Notes under the pieces: model-generated
The model's input: only the letters and a program-made list of their open reading frames with translations
Told to the model about the DNA's origin: nothing
Database searches by the model: none
In this document: piece after piece, positions 19,067 to 29,131 of the stretch
Position numbering within the stretch: the first letter of the stretch is position 1
Layout: every line of letters starts with the position of its first letter
Program-made: the position numbers and the translations under genes
NCBI GenBank assembly: GCA_902712845.1
Contig: LR743504.1
Span: 2,578,001-2,642,000, forward strand
Direction: 5' to 3'
From: Methylobacterium bullatum
GTDB lineage: Bacteria; Pseudomonadota; Alphaproteobacteria; Rhizobiales; Beijerinckiaceae
DNA: 64,000 nt

Positions 19067-20632
19067 TCAATGGGCGGAAGCCGCCTCGGACGCTGCGACT
19101 TCCGGCCGGGCGACCTCTCCTGTCGCCAGGAACAGGCGGTACGCGAGATTGTCCGTCTCATCGACGCATGGGTATCCGAGAGCGTCCAGGGCGGCGTCGA
19201 AACGCTGGCGCTCCTCGGCGGGCACGCTGATCCCGGCGAGTACCCGGCCGTAATCGGCTCCGTGGTTCCGGTAGTGGAACAGGGTGATGTTGAACCCGTC
19301 CGCGAGGCCGTCGAGAAATCGCAGGAGGGCGCCCGGACGCTCCGGAAACTGGAACCGGTAGATGCGCTCGTCGGCCAGTTCGGCCGAACGGCCGCCGACC
19401 ATGTAGCGGATGTGAACCTTGGCCATCTCGTTGTCGCTGAGATCGACCACGCTGTAGCCGTCGGCCCGAAGGCCGGCGATGAGGTCGCGCTTTTCCGGGA
19501 TCCCACCGGGCAGGTTGATGCCCACGAAGATCTGCGCCTCGGCGGAGGGCGCGTAGCGGTAGTTGAACTCGGTGATCGCGCGCGGGCCGAGATGGCGGAT
19601 GAACGCGCGATAGGCGCCCGCCCGCTCGGGGATCGTGACGCCGAGGAGCGCCTCGCGCTGCTCGCCGATCTCGGCACGCTCGGCGATGTGGCGCAGGCGA
19701 TCGAAATTGAGGTTGGCACCGGACGAGATCGCCACCAGCGTGCCCGCCGAGCCGCCCTCGCGTGCCGCGTAGACCTTCGCACCGGCCAGAGCCAGCGCGC
19801 CGGAGGGCTCGGAGACCGCGCGGGTATCGTCGAAGATGTCCTTGACCGCCGCGCACATGGCGTCGGTATCCACGGTGATGACCTCGTCGAGATGCTCGCG
19901 GCAGAGGCGGAAGGTCTCCTCGCCGGCCTGACGCACGGCGACGCCGTCGGCGAAGAGACCGACTGTGGCAAGCGTGACGCGCTCGTCGGCGGCGAGAGCC
20001 GCCGCCATGCAGGCGGCATCGTCCGGCTCGACGCCGATGACTTTGGTCTCTGGCCGCAGGTACTTCACGAAGGTGGCGATGCCGGCGGCGAGGCCGCCGC
20101 CGCCGATCGGCACGAAGATCGCCTCGATCGGAGCGGAATGCTGGGTCAGGATCTCCATGCCGATGGTGCCCTGGCCGGCGATCACGTCGGGATCGTCGAA
20201 CGGGTGGAGGAAGGTCAACCCCTGCTCGGCCTCCAACTGGCGGGCATGGCCGAGCGCCTCGTCGAACGTGTCGCCGAACAGCACGACCTCGGCCCCGCGC
20301 GCGCGGCAGGCATCGACCTTGATGGCGGGGGTCGTGCGCGGCATCACGATGACGGCACGCACGGTGAGACGGGCCGCGGCGAGAGCAACGCCCTGGGCAT
20401 GGTTTCCGGCCGAGGCGCAGACGACCCCACGGGCCAGCACCTCGGACGAGAGGCCCGACATCTTGTTGTAGGCGCCGCGCAACTTGAACGAGAAGACCGG
20501 CTGCAGGTCCTCGCGCTTGAGCAGGACCGGGCGCCCCAGACGCGCGGACATGCGCGGCATGGGATCGAGCGGGCTCTCGATGGCGACGTCGTAGACGCGG
20601 GCGGTGAGGATCTTGCGGATGTAGTCGGTCAA
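19067..20632 (-). CDS. ilvA: Threonine dehydratase, biosynthetic
   Basis: 521 residues from the TTG at 20632, which gives the expected N-terminus TDYIRKILTARVYDV; longer frames upstream look non-coding. It deaminates threonine to 2-oxobutanoate, the committed step to isoleucine. The PLP lysine is Lys50 in FSFKLRGAYN, and the glycine loop PIGGGGLAAG follows. The C-terminal third contains two ACT-like regulatory domains (SVTIPERAGA-type and FQFPERPGALLRFL), as in isoleucine-inhibited enzymes. It is probably feedback-regulated. Confidence 0.94.
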   Translation of the reverse strand: MTDYIRKILTARVYDVAIESPLDPMPRMSARLGRPVLLKREDLQPVFSFKLRGAYNKMSGLSSEVLARGVVCASAGNHAQGVALAAARLTVRAVIVMPRTTPAIKVDACRARGAEVVLFGDTFDEALGHARQLEAEQGLTFLHPFDDPDVIAGQGTIGMEILTQHSAPIEAIFVPIGGGGLAAGIATFVKYLRPETKVIGVEPDDAACMAAALAADERVTLATVGLFADGVAVRQAGEETFRLCREHLDEVITVDTDAMCAAVKDIFDDTRAVSEPSGALALAGAKVYAAREGGSAGTLVAISSGANLNFDRLRHIAERAEIGEQREALLGVTIPERAGAYRAFIRHLGPRAITEFNYRYAPSAEAQIFVGINLPGGIPEKRDLIAGLRADGYSVVDLSDNEMAKVHIRYMVGGRSAELADERIYRFQFPERPGALLRFLDGLADGFNITLFHYRNHGADYGRVLAGISVPAEERQRFDAALDALGYPCVDETDNLAYRLFLATGEVARPEVAASEAASAH

Positions 20633-20777
20633 GGAGACGCGTGCTCCGTCGCAGGTCTGGGATCGGTGTCGGATGAGCCTCGGAATACGCCCGTGGGACG
20701 GAAGAAGCGAGGGGTGATGCCCCGGCCCGGTGGGACAAGGCGCCACCCGTCGCGGAAATGGCGAGGGAGGGACGGCT

Positions 20778-21125
20778 TTAGAAGAACCTGTCGATGGCGG
20801 CCGCCAGCCACACCAGGGCAACCAGAGCCTGCGCCATGAAGGCACCCGCGGAGGCGAGGTCCTTCACGACGCCGATCCTGACATGGCGATCGGGGTGGAG
20901 GTGGTCGCAGAGCTTCTCGATCGCCGTATTCAAAAACTCCGCCGCCAGCATTGCGAGCAGGCTCGCCAGCAGCGCCACGCGAACCCAGAGCGTCGCCCCC
21001 ATCGCCAGCGCGGCGGGAATTCCGATCACCAGCAGGACGAGTTCCAGGCGCAGGGCCCGTTCGGTCCGGGCCCCGAAGACGAGGCCGCGCCAGGAATTGA
21101 GGAAGGCGAGATAGAGCGCGCGCAT
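20778..21125 (-). CDS. dgkA: Diacylglycerol kinase, prokaryotic type
   Basis: 115 residues from the ATG at 21125. This small trimeric membrane kinase phosphorylates diacylglycerol to phosphatidate, recycling lipid left from membrane-derived glucan or polymer synthesis. The signature AEFLNTAIEKLCD and about three membrane helices are visible. A linked reading frame extends further upstream but overlaps the AbrB-type gene and lacks homology. It begins five bases past the end of the permease gene, so the two may be co-transcribed. Confidence 0.92.
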   Translation of the reverse strand: MRALYLAFLNSWRGLVFGARTERALRLELVLLVIGIPAALAMGATLWVRVALLASLLAMLAAEFLNTAIEKLCDHLHPDRHVRIGVVKDLASAGAFMAQALVALVWLAAAIDRFF

Positions 21126-21129
21126 GGGG

Positions 21130-22179
21130 TCAGGGGTCCGCGGGAGCGCCGCGGGCGATCCATTTTGCGAGAAGGGGGCCGGTGAGGAGCACCACGAACA
21201 GGCGCAGCGTCTGCACGGCCAGGACGAAGGATACGTCGGCCTTGGAGCCCACTGCGATGATCGCCACGGAATCGAGCCCGCCCGGACTGGTGGCGAGAAA
21301 CGCCGTGAGGAAGTCCACCGGCAGCAGGAAGGTGAGGCCGTAGGCCCAGCCGCCGCACAGGGCGATGACGGCGAAGGTGGCGACGAGGATGCCCGGCAGG
21401 GCGGCGAATGTCTCGCGCAAGGTCTGCGCCGTGAAGCGCAGGCCGACATACCAGCCGATACAGGCATAGGCGAGGTCGAGGAGCGGTTCGGGCAGGGCCA
21501 TCGAGACGAGGCCCGTGGCATGGAGGACGGCGCCCAGGATCATCGGACCGACGAGGGCGCTCGCCGGCAGGCGCAGGAGCCGGGCCAGCGCAACGCCGAT
21601 CCCGGCGATCGCGAGGGTGACGAGAACGGGCAGGATGCCGGTATCGGCCAGGGACGCGGCCTTCGCGGTGCTCGACGTATCGGTGAGGATGCGGGCGACC
21701 ACGGAGGCAGAGAGGACCACGGCGGCGACGCGGACATATTGCATGAAGGCGACGAGGCGCGGGTCCGCGCCGTATTCCTCGGCCATGGCCGTCATGGCGG
21801 CGGCCCCACCGGGGGAGGAGCCCCAGGCGGCGGTGCTGCCGGGAAGGATCCGCAGGCGGGTCAATGCCCAGCCGACGACGGCGCCGGCCATCACGGTGAC
21901 GAGCACCACGGCAAGGATCAGCAATCCGTCATCGAGGAGCGTACCGACGATGTCGGCGGTCACCGCCTTGGCGACGAGGCAGCCGATGATGGCCTGCGCC
22001 GCCTGGAAGCCGGGCCGTGCCAGCGCCAGGCTCGCCCCGCCGACCCCGAAGGCGATGGCCACGAGCATCGGCCCAAGAAGGAGCGCCGCCGGGAACTGTG
22101 CCAGCGAGAGGACGTAGGCGATGGCAGCCGAGGCGGCGACGAGCGCCGTCCAGAGGCCGAGGGAGCGCGGGCTGAGCAC
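21130..22179 (-). CDS. AbrB-family membrane protein (putative transporter)
   Basis: About 349 residues if it starts at the GTG at 22179; the open frame extends further into the oxyR gene, but that part is not hydrophobic. The protein has about ten membrane helices arranged as two similar halves (QAAQAIIGCLVAKAVTADIV in the first; QTLRLFVVLLTGPLLAKWIA in the last). This family is annotated as AbrB, though it is a membrane protein and not the DNA-binding AbrB. Substrate unknown. The start is uncertain because no strong ribosome-binding site is seen. Confidence 0.82.
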   Translation of the reverse strand: MLSPRSLGLWTALVAASAAIAYVLSLAQFPAALLLGPMLVAIAFGVGGASLALARPGFQAAQAIIGCLVAKAVTADIVGTLLDDGLLILAVVLVTVMAGAVVGWALTRLRILPGSTAAWGSSPGGAAAMTAMAEEYGADPRLVAFMQYVRVAAVVLSASVVARILTDTSSTAKAASLADTGILPVLVTLAIAGIGVALARLLRLPASALVGPMILGAVLHATGLVSMALPEPLLDLAYACIGWYVGLRFTAQTLRETFAALPGILVATFAVIALCGGWAYGLTFLLPVDFLTAFLATSPGGLDSVAIIAVGSKADVSFVLAVQTLRLFVVLLTGPLLAKWIARGAPADP

Positions 22180-22210
22180 GAGAAACCAAGGGTGGGGGAA
22201 GTGCCCGCCG

Positions 22211-23179
22211 TTACACCGGATCGGCGGCACTGTCACGGCTCGCCCCGGCATCGTCGCGAAACGCCGCGGTCCCGGCGGGGGCATGCGCCCTGAAGAAGCC
22301 CGCCAGATGCGACAGGCCGGCGGCGCGCGGATCGCTGGAGCGCCAGGCGAGGGCGATGGTACGGCCCGGTCCATCCACATCGAAGCCGCGCGTCACGGTG
22401 AGGCCGCTGGCATCGGCCCCGGCCGGTACGGCGAGGGCGGGGAGGAGGGTGTAGCCTGCGCCGGCGGCCACCATCGAGCGCAGGGTCTCGAGGGAGGTGG
22501 CGTGGCGCCCGGCCGCCGAGCCGGCGCCGCACGCGGCGACCGCCTGATCGCGCAGGCAGTTCCCTTCGTCGAGGAGAAGCAGGTCCGGCCCGGCGATGTC
22601 CGTCGCCCGCAACGCCCCGCCCTGGGCGAGGGCATGGTCGGCGGGACAGGCCAGCATGAACGGCTCGATGAACAGCGGCGAGACGGTGAGCCCGGAGGTC
22701 GGGACCGGCAGGGAGATCAGCGCCGCATCGATCCGCCCGTCACGCAATCCTTCCAGAATCTCCGCGGTCCTGGCTTCGCTCAACGCCAGGGACAGGACGG
22801 GAAATTCCTGTCGCAACGTCCGAAGCACGAGTGGGAACAGGTAGGGGCCGAGGGTCTGGATCGCCGCGAGGACGAGGCGGCCGGTGAGGGGCGCGCCGCG
22901 CCCTTCGCTCGCCAGGGCCAGCAGGCGCTGCGCCTCCGCCAGCACCGTGCGGGCCTGCCGGACGATGCTCTGTCCCGCCGGCGTCAGCATGACCCGCCGG
23001 TTGCCCCGCTCGAACAGGACGAGGCCCAGGGCCTCCTCGAGCTTGCGCACCTGCACGCTCAAGGTGGGCTGACTGACGTTGCAGCGTTCGGCCGCCCGCC
23101 CGAAGTGGCTCTCGTCGGCCACGGCCACGGCATATTCCAGATCCCGAAGGGACAGACCCGATACGTTCATAGGCTCCAT
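22211..23179 (-). CDS. oxyR: LysR-family peroxide regulator OxyR
   Basis: 322 residues. The N-terminal winged helix ([20 protein letters not shown], then [13 protein letters not shown]) is followed by the effector domain. Cys208 and Cys217 in [13 protein letters not shown] have exactly the nine-residue spacing of the redox pair Cys199-Cys208 of E. coli OxyR, which supports the call over a generic LysR label. A second ATG at 23170 is an alternative start. It is divergent from catalase, its expected target. Peroxide would oxidise the pair to a disulfide and switch the regulator to activator. Confidence 0.92.
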   Translation of the reverse strand: MEPMNVSGLSLRDLEYAVAVADESHFGRAAERCNVSQPTLSVQVRKLEEALGLVLFERGNRRVMLTPAGQSIVRQARTVLAEAQRLLALASEGRGAPLTGRLVLAAIQTLGPYLFPLVLRTLRQEFPVLSLALSEARTAEILEGLRDGRIDAALISLPVPTSGLTVSPLFIEPFMLACPADHALAQGGALRATDIAGPDLLLLDEGNCLRDQAVAACGAGSAAGRHATSLETLRSMVAAGAGYTLLPALAVPAGADASGLTVTRGFDVDGPGRTIALAWRSSDPRAAGLSHLAGFFRAHAPAGTAAFRDDAGASRDSAADPV

Positions 23180-23183
23180 CTAT
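23169..23183. promoter_or_regulatory. Candidate OxyR half-operator
   Basis: ATAG at 23169-23172 and CTAT at 23180-23183 are separated by seven bases, the ATAG-N7-CTAT unit of OxyR sites. The second unit of the classic four-part site is only weakly matched downstream. It overlaps the oxyR start codon, which fits autoregulation. Confidence 0.4.
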
Positions 23184-23318
23184 CGCAGCCTTTGCGACGA
23201 TGCATTAGCCAAACGATCCGGCGCGGTTCATAAGGGTGTCTCAGAACGATTCCAGGATGGCGTAGCGACGCCGCATGCCCGATCCGGATCGTCCCGACAT
23301 TCTAGGAGAGAGTCCCGC

Positions 23319-24908
23319 ATGAGCGATCAACGCCCGATACTGACCACCCGCCAGGGCCATCCGGTCCGTGACAACCAGAGCACGCGCACGGTCGGCGAGC
23401 GGGGACCGGCGACCCTCGAGAACTATCAGTTCATCGAGAAGATCACTCATTTCGACCGTGAGCGCATTCCCGAGCGCGTCGTCCATGCCCGCGGCGCCGG
23501 CGCCCATGGCTATTTCGAGGCCTATGGCAAGATCGGCAACGAGCCGGCTTCCAAGTATACCCGTGCCCGCGTGCTGAACGAAACCGGCGTGAAGACGCCG
23601 ATGTTCGTGCGCTTCTCCACCGTGGCCGGCGCCAAGGAGAGCCCTGAGACCGAGCGCGATCCGCGCGGCTTCGCGGTGAAGTTCAAGACCGTCGACGGCA
23701 ACTGGGATCTCGTGGGTAACAACCTCAAGGTCTTCTTCATCCGCGACGCGATCAAGTTCCCCGACATGATCCACGCGTTCAAGCCGGACCCGGTGACGAA
23801 CCGCCAGGAGGCATGGCGCTTCTTCGACTTCGTGGCCCAGCATCCCGAAGCCATCCACATGGTGACGCACCTGAAGTCGCCCTGGGGCATTCCGGCCAAC
23901 TATCGCGAGATGGAGGGCTCGGGCGTCAACACTTACAAGCTGGTCAACGACCAGGGCGAAGCCGTGCTCTGCAAGTTCCATTGGGAGCCCAAGCAGGGCA
24001 TCCGCAATCTGACCTCGGCCCAGGCCTCCGAGATCCAGGCCAAGGATGTCGGTCACGCCACCCGCGACCTCTATGACAACATCTCCAAGGGCAACTTCCC
24101 CGAGTGGGAGTTCTGCGTGCAGATCATGCCAGACGGGCCGAACGACCACCTGTCCTTCGATCCGCTGGACGATACCAAGCTGTGGCCGGTCGAGGACTTC
24201 CCGCTTCTGCCCGTGGGCCGCATGGTGCTGGACCGCGTGCCGGACAACTTCTTTGCGGAAGTCGAGCAGTCGGCCTTCGGAACGGGCGTGCTCGTGGACG
24301 GTATCGACTTCTCGGACGACAAGATGCTCCAGGGCCGGACGCTGTCCTACTCGGACACCCAGCGCTATCGCGTCGGCGCGAACTACCTGCAGCTGCCGAT
24401 CAATGCGCCGCAGCCCGGCGTGAAGGTGTATTCGAACCAGCGTGATGGCCAGATGACCTATTCGGTCGACGGCACCGGTCCGAACCGGCACATCAACTAC
24501 GAGCCGTCGACGCTGGCCGAGGGCCTTCGCGAGGCTCCGAAGCCCGCAAAGGACTACCACCAGCCGGTCCAGGGCCAGCTCGGCCGCTACCAGACCTCGC
24601 GTACCGAGGACGATTACACCCAGGCGGGCGTTCGCTACCGTTCGTTCCAGGATTGGGAGCGCGACGACCTGATCGCCAATCTCGTGGGTGACATGAAGCA
24701 GTGCCCGGAAGCCATCCAGCTGCGGATGGTCTGGCACTTCTGGCACGCCGACGAGGATTACGGTCGTCGCGTTGCCGAGGGTGCCGGCATCGATCTGGAG
24801 AAGGCCAAGGCTCTGCCGCCGCTTCCGGGCCGCGCAGCTCCGGGCAAGCGTCTCCAGGCCGAGACCTACACGGATGGCAGCCAGGCGCATCGCGTCGCCG
24901 CCGAATAA
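23319..24908 (+). CDS. katA: Catalase, monofunctional haem type
   Basis: 529 residues from the ATG at 23319, with AGGAGA eight bases upstream. It splits hydrogen peroxide into water and oxygen. The catalytic histidine is His56 in [12 protein letters not shown]; the conserved Asn region [13 protein letters not shown] follows, and the proximal haem tyrosine region is [18 protein letters not shown]. The gene is divergent from oxyR with 139 bases between, and ends at a strong terminator, so it is a single-gene unit under peroxide control. The longer open frame upstream of 23319 is non-coding. Confidence 0.96.
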   Translation: MSDQRPILTTRQGHPVRDNQSTRTVGERGPATLENYQFIEKITHFDRERIPERVVHARGAGAHGYFEAYGKIGNEPASKYTRARVLNETGVKTPMFVRFSTVAGAKESPETERDPRGFAVKFKTVDGNWDLVGNNLKVFFIRDAIKFPDMIHAFKPDPVTNRQEAWRFFDFVAQHPEAIHMVTHLKSPWGIPANYREMEGSGVNTYKLVNDQGEAVLCKFHWEPKQGIRNLTSAQASEIQAKDVGHATRDLYDNISKGNFPEWEFCVQIMPDGPNDHLSFDPLDDTKLWPVEDFPLLPVGRMVLDRVPDNFFAEVEQSAFGTGVLVDGIDFSDDKMLQGRTLSYSDTQRYRVGANYLQLPINAPQPGVKVYSNQRDGQMTYSVDGTGPNRHINYEPSTLAEGLREAPKPAKDYHQPVQGQLGRYQTSRTEDDYTQAGVRYRSFQDWERDDLIANLVGDMKQCPEAIQLRMVWHFWHADEDYGRRVAEGAGIDLEKAKALPPLPGRAAPGKRLQAETYTDGSQAHRVAAE

Positions 24909-24937
24909 GCTCCGGCCATACGGGCTGAGCCGAGACC

Positions 24938-24971
24938 TCCCCGCGATCCTCGTGATCGCGGGGATTTTTTT
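24938..24971 (+). terminator. Rho-independent terminator of catalase gene
   Basis: CCCCGCGATC (24939-24948) and GATCGCGGGG (24954-24963) form a 10-bp stem with a five-base loop, followed by A and seven T (24965-24971). It lies 30 bases past the katA stop and is the clearest terminator in the window. Confidence 0.93.
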
Positions 24972-24977
24972 ATGCAG

Positions 24978-26165
24978 TCATTCCGCGGCGGGAGGCGCTC
25001 CGACCTTACGGTCGCGGCCCGCGCCGAGGGCGAAGATCCCGGACGCCAGGGCGATGGCGCAGAACAGACCGGCCGAGACGCGCCAGCCGCCGAACAGGTC
25101 GTGCGCCAAGCCGAATCCCAGCGGCCCGAGGGCGGCGATGGAATAGCCCACTGCCTGGGACATCGCCGAGAGGTCGGCCGCACCGACCGCGTCGCGGGCG
25201 CGCAGCACCACGATGGTGAGGGCGAGGCCGAACAAGCCGCCGATCCCGAGACCGAGCCCGAGCCCGAACGGGAGAACGAGCGCGACCGGTCCGTCGACCA
25301 GAGCCAGGAAACTCGCCGCCGACAGGATGAGAAGGGCGATCGCAATGCCGCGCTGGTCCCGCAGCCGCGCGGCGAAAGCCGGCACGAGGAGGGCGCTCGG
25401 CGCTTGTCCGATGCTCATGATGGAGGTGACGAACCCGGCCTCCACCGCCGACAGGCCACGGCTCTGCAGCACGACCGGGAGCCAGCCGAAGGTGATGTAG
25501 GCGAGGGACGATTGCAGGCCCATGAACCCGGTGACCTGCCAGGCGAGGGAATCGCGCCAGAGCGGGCGGCGGCGGGCTGGCGGCGGTCCCTTTTCGCGGT
25601 GGGGCACGACGACGATCCAGGCGATGGCCGCCGCCACGGCCGGCACGGCCCAGACCGCCATCGCCCGCGTCCAGCCTCCGAAGGCATCGGCCAGGGGCAC
25701 CGCCGATCCGGCGCCTGTCGCCGCGCCGAGGCAGAGGACCATCGTGTAGAGGCCGGTCATCAACCCGGCTTGGCCCGAGAAGTCGCGCTTCACCAATCCG
25801 GGCAACAGGACGCCGGCAAGGCCGATCCCGACGGCCGCGATACAGGCCCCGGCAAACAGGGGAGGGAGCCCTCCGAGCCCGCGCAGGGCCGAGCCGAGGG
25901 CGATGACCAGGATCGCGACCAGCACACCACGCTCCGCCCCCGTCCGCCGGACCATGACCGGGCCGAGCACGCAGGCGAGGCCGAGGCACAGGACCGGCAG
26001 GGTCGTCAGGAACGCCGCCCCCGTGGCGGTCAGGCCGGTCTCGGCGCGGATGGCGTCGAGTAGGGGACCGAGGGAGGTGAGGGCGGGGCGCATGTTGAAC
26101 GCGACGAGCATCATCCCGAGCCCGACGAGGACGGGGCGGGCGTTCCGCAATGTGGGTTCAGTCAC
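24978..26165 (-). CDS. MFS transporter, CynX/NimT family
   Basis: 395 residues with 12 membrane helices, starting with a GTG that overlaps the lnt stop (GTGA). Family sequence includes LGMMLVAFNMRPALTSLGPL at the N-terminus and FVTSIMSIGQAPSALLVPAF after the middle loop. Members export or import small anions or nitroimidazole-like compounds; the substrate here is unknown. The overlap suggests coupled translation with lnt, though no shared role is evident. The catalase terminator lies just past its 3' end. Confidence 0.9.
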   Translation of the reverse strand: MTEPTLRNARPVLVGLGMMLVAFNMRPALTSLGPLLDAIRAETGLTATGAAFLTTLPVLCLGLACVLGPVMVRRTGAERGVLVAILVIALGSALRGLGGLPPLFAGACIAAVGIGLAGVLLPGLVKRDFSGQAGLMTGLYTMVLCLGAATGAGSAVPLADAFGGWTRAMAVWAVPAVAAAIAWIVVVPHREKGPPPARRRPLWRDSLAWQVTGFMGLQSSLAYITFGWLPVVLQSRGLSAVEAGFVTSIMSIGQAPSALLVPAFAARLRDQRGIAIALLILSAASFLALVDGPVALVLPFGLGLGLGIGGLFGLALTIVVLRARDAVGAADLSAMSQAVGYSIAALGPLGFGLAHDLFGGWRVSAGLFCAIALASGIFALGAGRDRKVGAPPAAE

Positions 26166-27853
26166 GCGATGCGGCGCCTTACCAGGAGGGCGATGAGGCC
26201 GAGGCCGGCAAGCATCCCGGCGAAGGGCATGTCACGTAGAACGGCATAGGGGGTGCGGCCGGGCAACCGGATGGGGAGATCCGCGTCGAGGATGCCCTCG
26301 ACACCCAGGGGCAGGCGCGCTGTGATGCGCCCATACGGATCGACCACCGCCGAGATGCCGGTATTGGCGTCGCGCACCAGCGGCAATCCTTCCTCTACGG
26401 CCCGCAGCCGGGCCTGGGCGAAGTGCTGGCGCGGCCCCGGCGTATCGCCGAACCAGGCGTCGTTGGTGAGGTTCAGGATCAGCCCCGGAACGGGCGTCAG
26501 GCCGTCGGGCGCGTGTCCGGGCAGGATCTCGCCGGGAAAGATCGCCTCGTAGCAGATGGTGGCGACGACGGGGGGAAGCCCCGTCACGTCGAGGAGACGC
26601 TGGCCGGAGCGATTGCCAGGCGTGAATCCGCCGGGGATCGATACGAACTGGCGCAGGCCCACTGCCCTCAAGGCGGCGTCGAGGGGACCCGGCAGATACT
26701 CGCCGAACGGGACGAGATGAACCTTGTCGTAGATGTCGCCGAGCTTCGGACCGGACGAAATCGTCAGGATCGAGTTGAAGAAGCGCGGGCGCTCGTTGGG
26801 CAACGGCTCCTCGGCGCGGGCCGCGCCGGTGATGAGTTGCCGCCCAGCCGGAAAGGCGGCGGCGATTCTTGCCAGGGATTCCGGGTCGCGCTGGATCAGG
26901 AAGGGAAACGCCGATTCCGGCCAGATGACGTGGGTGACGTCGGCGATCCCGGTCCGGTCCGGGGCGGCGGCGCGGTCACTGAGGCCGATATACCAGTCGA
27001 TGATGTCCGCCCGGTTCTCGGGCCGGAACTTGGCGTCCTGGTTGAGGTTAGGCTGCACCAGCCGCAGACGCACCCCCGGCACCGTGGGCGTGGGGGTCGC
27101 GGGCAGGCGCGCGGCGCCGATGAGGGCCATTACCGCGAGTCCGGCACAGGCGACCAGGGCCGGAGCGTAGCGCCCGCGCGCCGTCTCGCCCGTGGCGAGG
27201 GTGGCGGGCGCGGCGCCGATCAGGACGGCCAGAAGCGTGAGTCCATAGAGCCCGATCGCCGAGGCGGACTGCATCAGCCACAGGTTCTGCCCGAGCGCCA
27301 TGCCGAGCATGTTCCAGGGAAACCCGGTGAAGAGGTGGCCGCGCAACCATTCGCAAACGGAAAGGCCGATGGCGAGGGCGGCGATACGCGAGAGTCCAGG
27401 CGACCAGAGGAGCCGCGCCAGCGCGAACCCCACCGCATAGAACAGCGCCAGTACGGCAGGCAGGCCGATGACACCGAGGGGCAGGGCCCACAGGAACTCG
27501 TCCGCTTCCACCAGGAAGGCGGAGCCGAGCCACCACAGGCCCGCGGTGAGATAGCCGAAGCCCCAGGCCCAGCCGATGATCGCGCAGGCGATGACGGCAC
27601 CGCGATTGCCCCGCCGCCCCGTCGCCGCCCCGTCGATCAGCCAGACGGCGATGCTCAGCGACACGACGAGGGCGGGCAGGGCGCCGAAGGGCGGCATCGC
27701 CAATGCGCCGACGGCGCCCGCGGCGGCTGCAACGAGCAGGCGGCGCCAGCCGGAGGTGAGCATGATCCATTGCGCGAGGTGAGCGAGCGGCCCCGTCGCG
27801 CTTCCGCGCAGGGGCGCTTGAGGCGACCCGGCACCGTCGAAGGCGTAGCTCAT
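26162..27853 (-). CDS. lnt: Apolipoprotein N-acyltransferase
   Basis: 563 residues: an N-terminal region with about seven or eight membrane helices, then a nitrilase-like periplasmic domain. Lnt adds the third acyl chain to the N-terminal cysteine of lipoproteins, completing the pathway begun by Lgt. The catalytic Glu-Lys-Cys triad is visible in VIWPESAFPF, KVHLVPFGEY and TICYEAIFPG. Upstream neighbours are corC, ybeY, phoH and miaB on the same strand, the classic lnt-corC-ybeY-phoH-miaB group. Confidence 0.96.
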   Translation of the reverse strand: MSYAFDGAGSPQAPLRGSATGPLAHLAQWIMLTSGWRRLLVAAAAGAVGALAMPPFGALPALVVSLSIAVWLIDGAATGRRGNRGAVIACAIIGWAWGFGYLTAGLWWLGSAFLVEADEFLWALPLGVIGLPAVLALFYAVGFALARLLWSPGLSRIAALAIGLSVCEWLRGHLFTGFPWNMLGMALGQNLWLMQSASAIGLYGLTLLAVLIGAAPATLATGETARGRYAPALVACAGLAVMALIGAARLPATPTPTVPGVRLRLVQPNLNQDAKFRPENRADIIDWYIGLSDRAAAPDRTGIADVTHVIWPESAFPFLIQRDPESLARIAAAFPAGRQLITGAARAEEPLPNERPRFFNSILTISSGPKLGDIYDKVHLVPFGEYLPGPLDAALRAVGLRQFVSIPGGFTPGNRSGQRLLDVTGLPPVVATICYEAIFPGEILPGHAPDGLTPVPGLILNLTNDAWFGDTPGPRQHFAQARLRAVEEGLPLVRDANTGISAVVDPYGRITARLPLGVEGILDADLPIRLPGRTPYAVLRDMPFAGMLAGLGLIALLVRRRIA

Positions 27854-27857
27854 CTTC

Positions 27858-27896
27858 GGGTCATCCCGGCTGAAGCATCAGCCCGAGACGTGACCG
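27858..27896. repeat. Extragenic palindrome with GTCATCCCGG
   Basis: GTCATCCCGG at 27860-27869 begins an imperfect inverted repeat ending in CCCGAGACGTGACC. The same ten-base word starts a similar element at 55873. It lies between corC and lnt. Confidence 0.4.
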
Positions 27897-27970
27897 TCAC
27901 GTTTCGGGAAAAGCTGATGTGAGACGAAAGCCTGGCGCAGGATCCGGGGCGCTCGGTCCGGAACGAGGCG

Positions 27971-29095
27971 CTACGAGGCTTCGGCGATCGGACCGCTGCT
28001 CGGAGGCGGCAGGGCCAGGGGTATGAGCGGGGCGATCTTCATCGGGCCGCGATGCAGCCGCAACCGCTTCACCCGGCGCGGGTCGGCGTCGAGCACCTCG
28101 AATTCGAGGTCGCCCGGTCCGGTGATGAGTTCGCCGCGCGAGGGAACGCGTCCGGCGAGCGTGACGATGAGGCCGCCGATCGTGTCGATCTCCTCGGCCA
28201 TCTCGCCCACCGCGGCGACGAGATCGACGCCGCTCACCTCGGATACCTCGGCGAGTCCGGCACGGGCATCGGCGATGAACACGTCGGAATCGCCCTCGAC
28301 GCGCTGAACCAGATGGCCTTCGGCCACGTCGTGCTCGTCCTCGATATCGCCGACCACCATCTCGATGAGGTCTTCGATGGAGATGAGCCCGTCGGTCCCG
28401 CCATATTCGTCGATGACGAGGGCCATGTGCGTGCGCGTCGCCTGCATCCTCACCAGGAGATCGATGGCGGGCATGGACGGCGGAACGAACAGGACGGGAC
28501 GCTGGATCCGGGTCGAGGCCAGGGTCGCCGAGAGATCGACATTGCCAAGGTTGAGCGCCTTCAACGCTCGGGTGCTCCGGCGCGGGCGCGGGGGCACGAC
28601 GGCGACGACGTCGCCCGACGTGTCGGGGAGGGCGCTGGCGACGGCGGCGCTCGGACGACGGGGGGTCGCTTCGGCTTTGGCGGCGATGTGATCGACGAAG
28701 TCGCGGATGTGGACCATGCCGCGCGGGTCGTCGAGGGTCTCGCCGTAAACCGGGAGCCGCGAATGGCCGGCTGTGCGGAAGAGCTTGAGCAGATCGCCGA
28801 GGCTCGTCTCCATGGAGACGGCGACGATGTCCGCGCGCGGGATCATCACGTCGTCCACCCGCACCTTGTGCAGCCCCAGGACATTCTTGAGCATGGCCCG
28901 CTCGAGGGGGGAGAACACGTTCTCGCCCGAATCGGGTTCGGCCAGCGCATCCTCGATATCGTCGCGCAACGAATCGCGCGGCCGGAGATGGAAGGCGTGC
29001 AGCAGGCGGTCGTACCAGGGCTCGCGCGCCTGCGCCTCACCGTCACCGCTACTGGGCGCAGCCAGAGCCGCGCCGCGACTTCGATCGTTCGTCAT
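27971..29095 (-). CDS. corC: CorC/HlyC family CBS-domain protein
   Basis: 374 residues. There is no N-terminal membrane domain. Two CBS domains are present (IPRADIVAVSMETSLGDLLK and the segment around MALVIDEYGGTDGLISIEDL), followed by the CorC_HlyC transporter-associated domain. Between the CBS repeats is an insertion of about 60 residues rich in Ala, Pro and Arg that is longer than in E. coli CorC. The family is linked to magnesium/cobalt efflux and to membrane stress, but the mechanism is not settled. Confidence 0.9.
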   Translation of the reverse strand: MTNDRSRGAALAAPSSGDGEAQAREPWYDRLLHAFHLRPRDSLRDDIEDALAEPDSGENVFSPLERAMLKNVLGLHKVRVDDVMIPRADIVAVSMETSLGDLLKLFRTAGHSRLPVYGETLDDPRGMVHIRDFVDHIAAKAEATPRRPSAAVASALPDTSGDVVAVVPPRPRRSTRALKALNLGNVDLSATLASTRIQRPVLFVPPSMPAIDLLVRMQATRTHMALVIDEYGGTDGLISIEDLIEMVVGDIEDEHDVAEGHLVQRVEGDSDVFIADARAGLAEVSEVSGVDLVAAVGEMAEEIDTIGGLIVTLAGRVPSRGELITGPGDLEFEVLDADPRRVKRLRLHRGPMKIAPLIPLALPPPSSGPIAEAS

Positions 29096-29131
29096 GTCTC
29101 TCTGATCTGGGATTGCGGGCGGAATCGCCCC

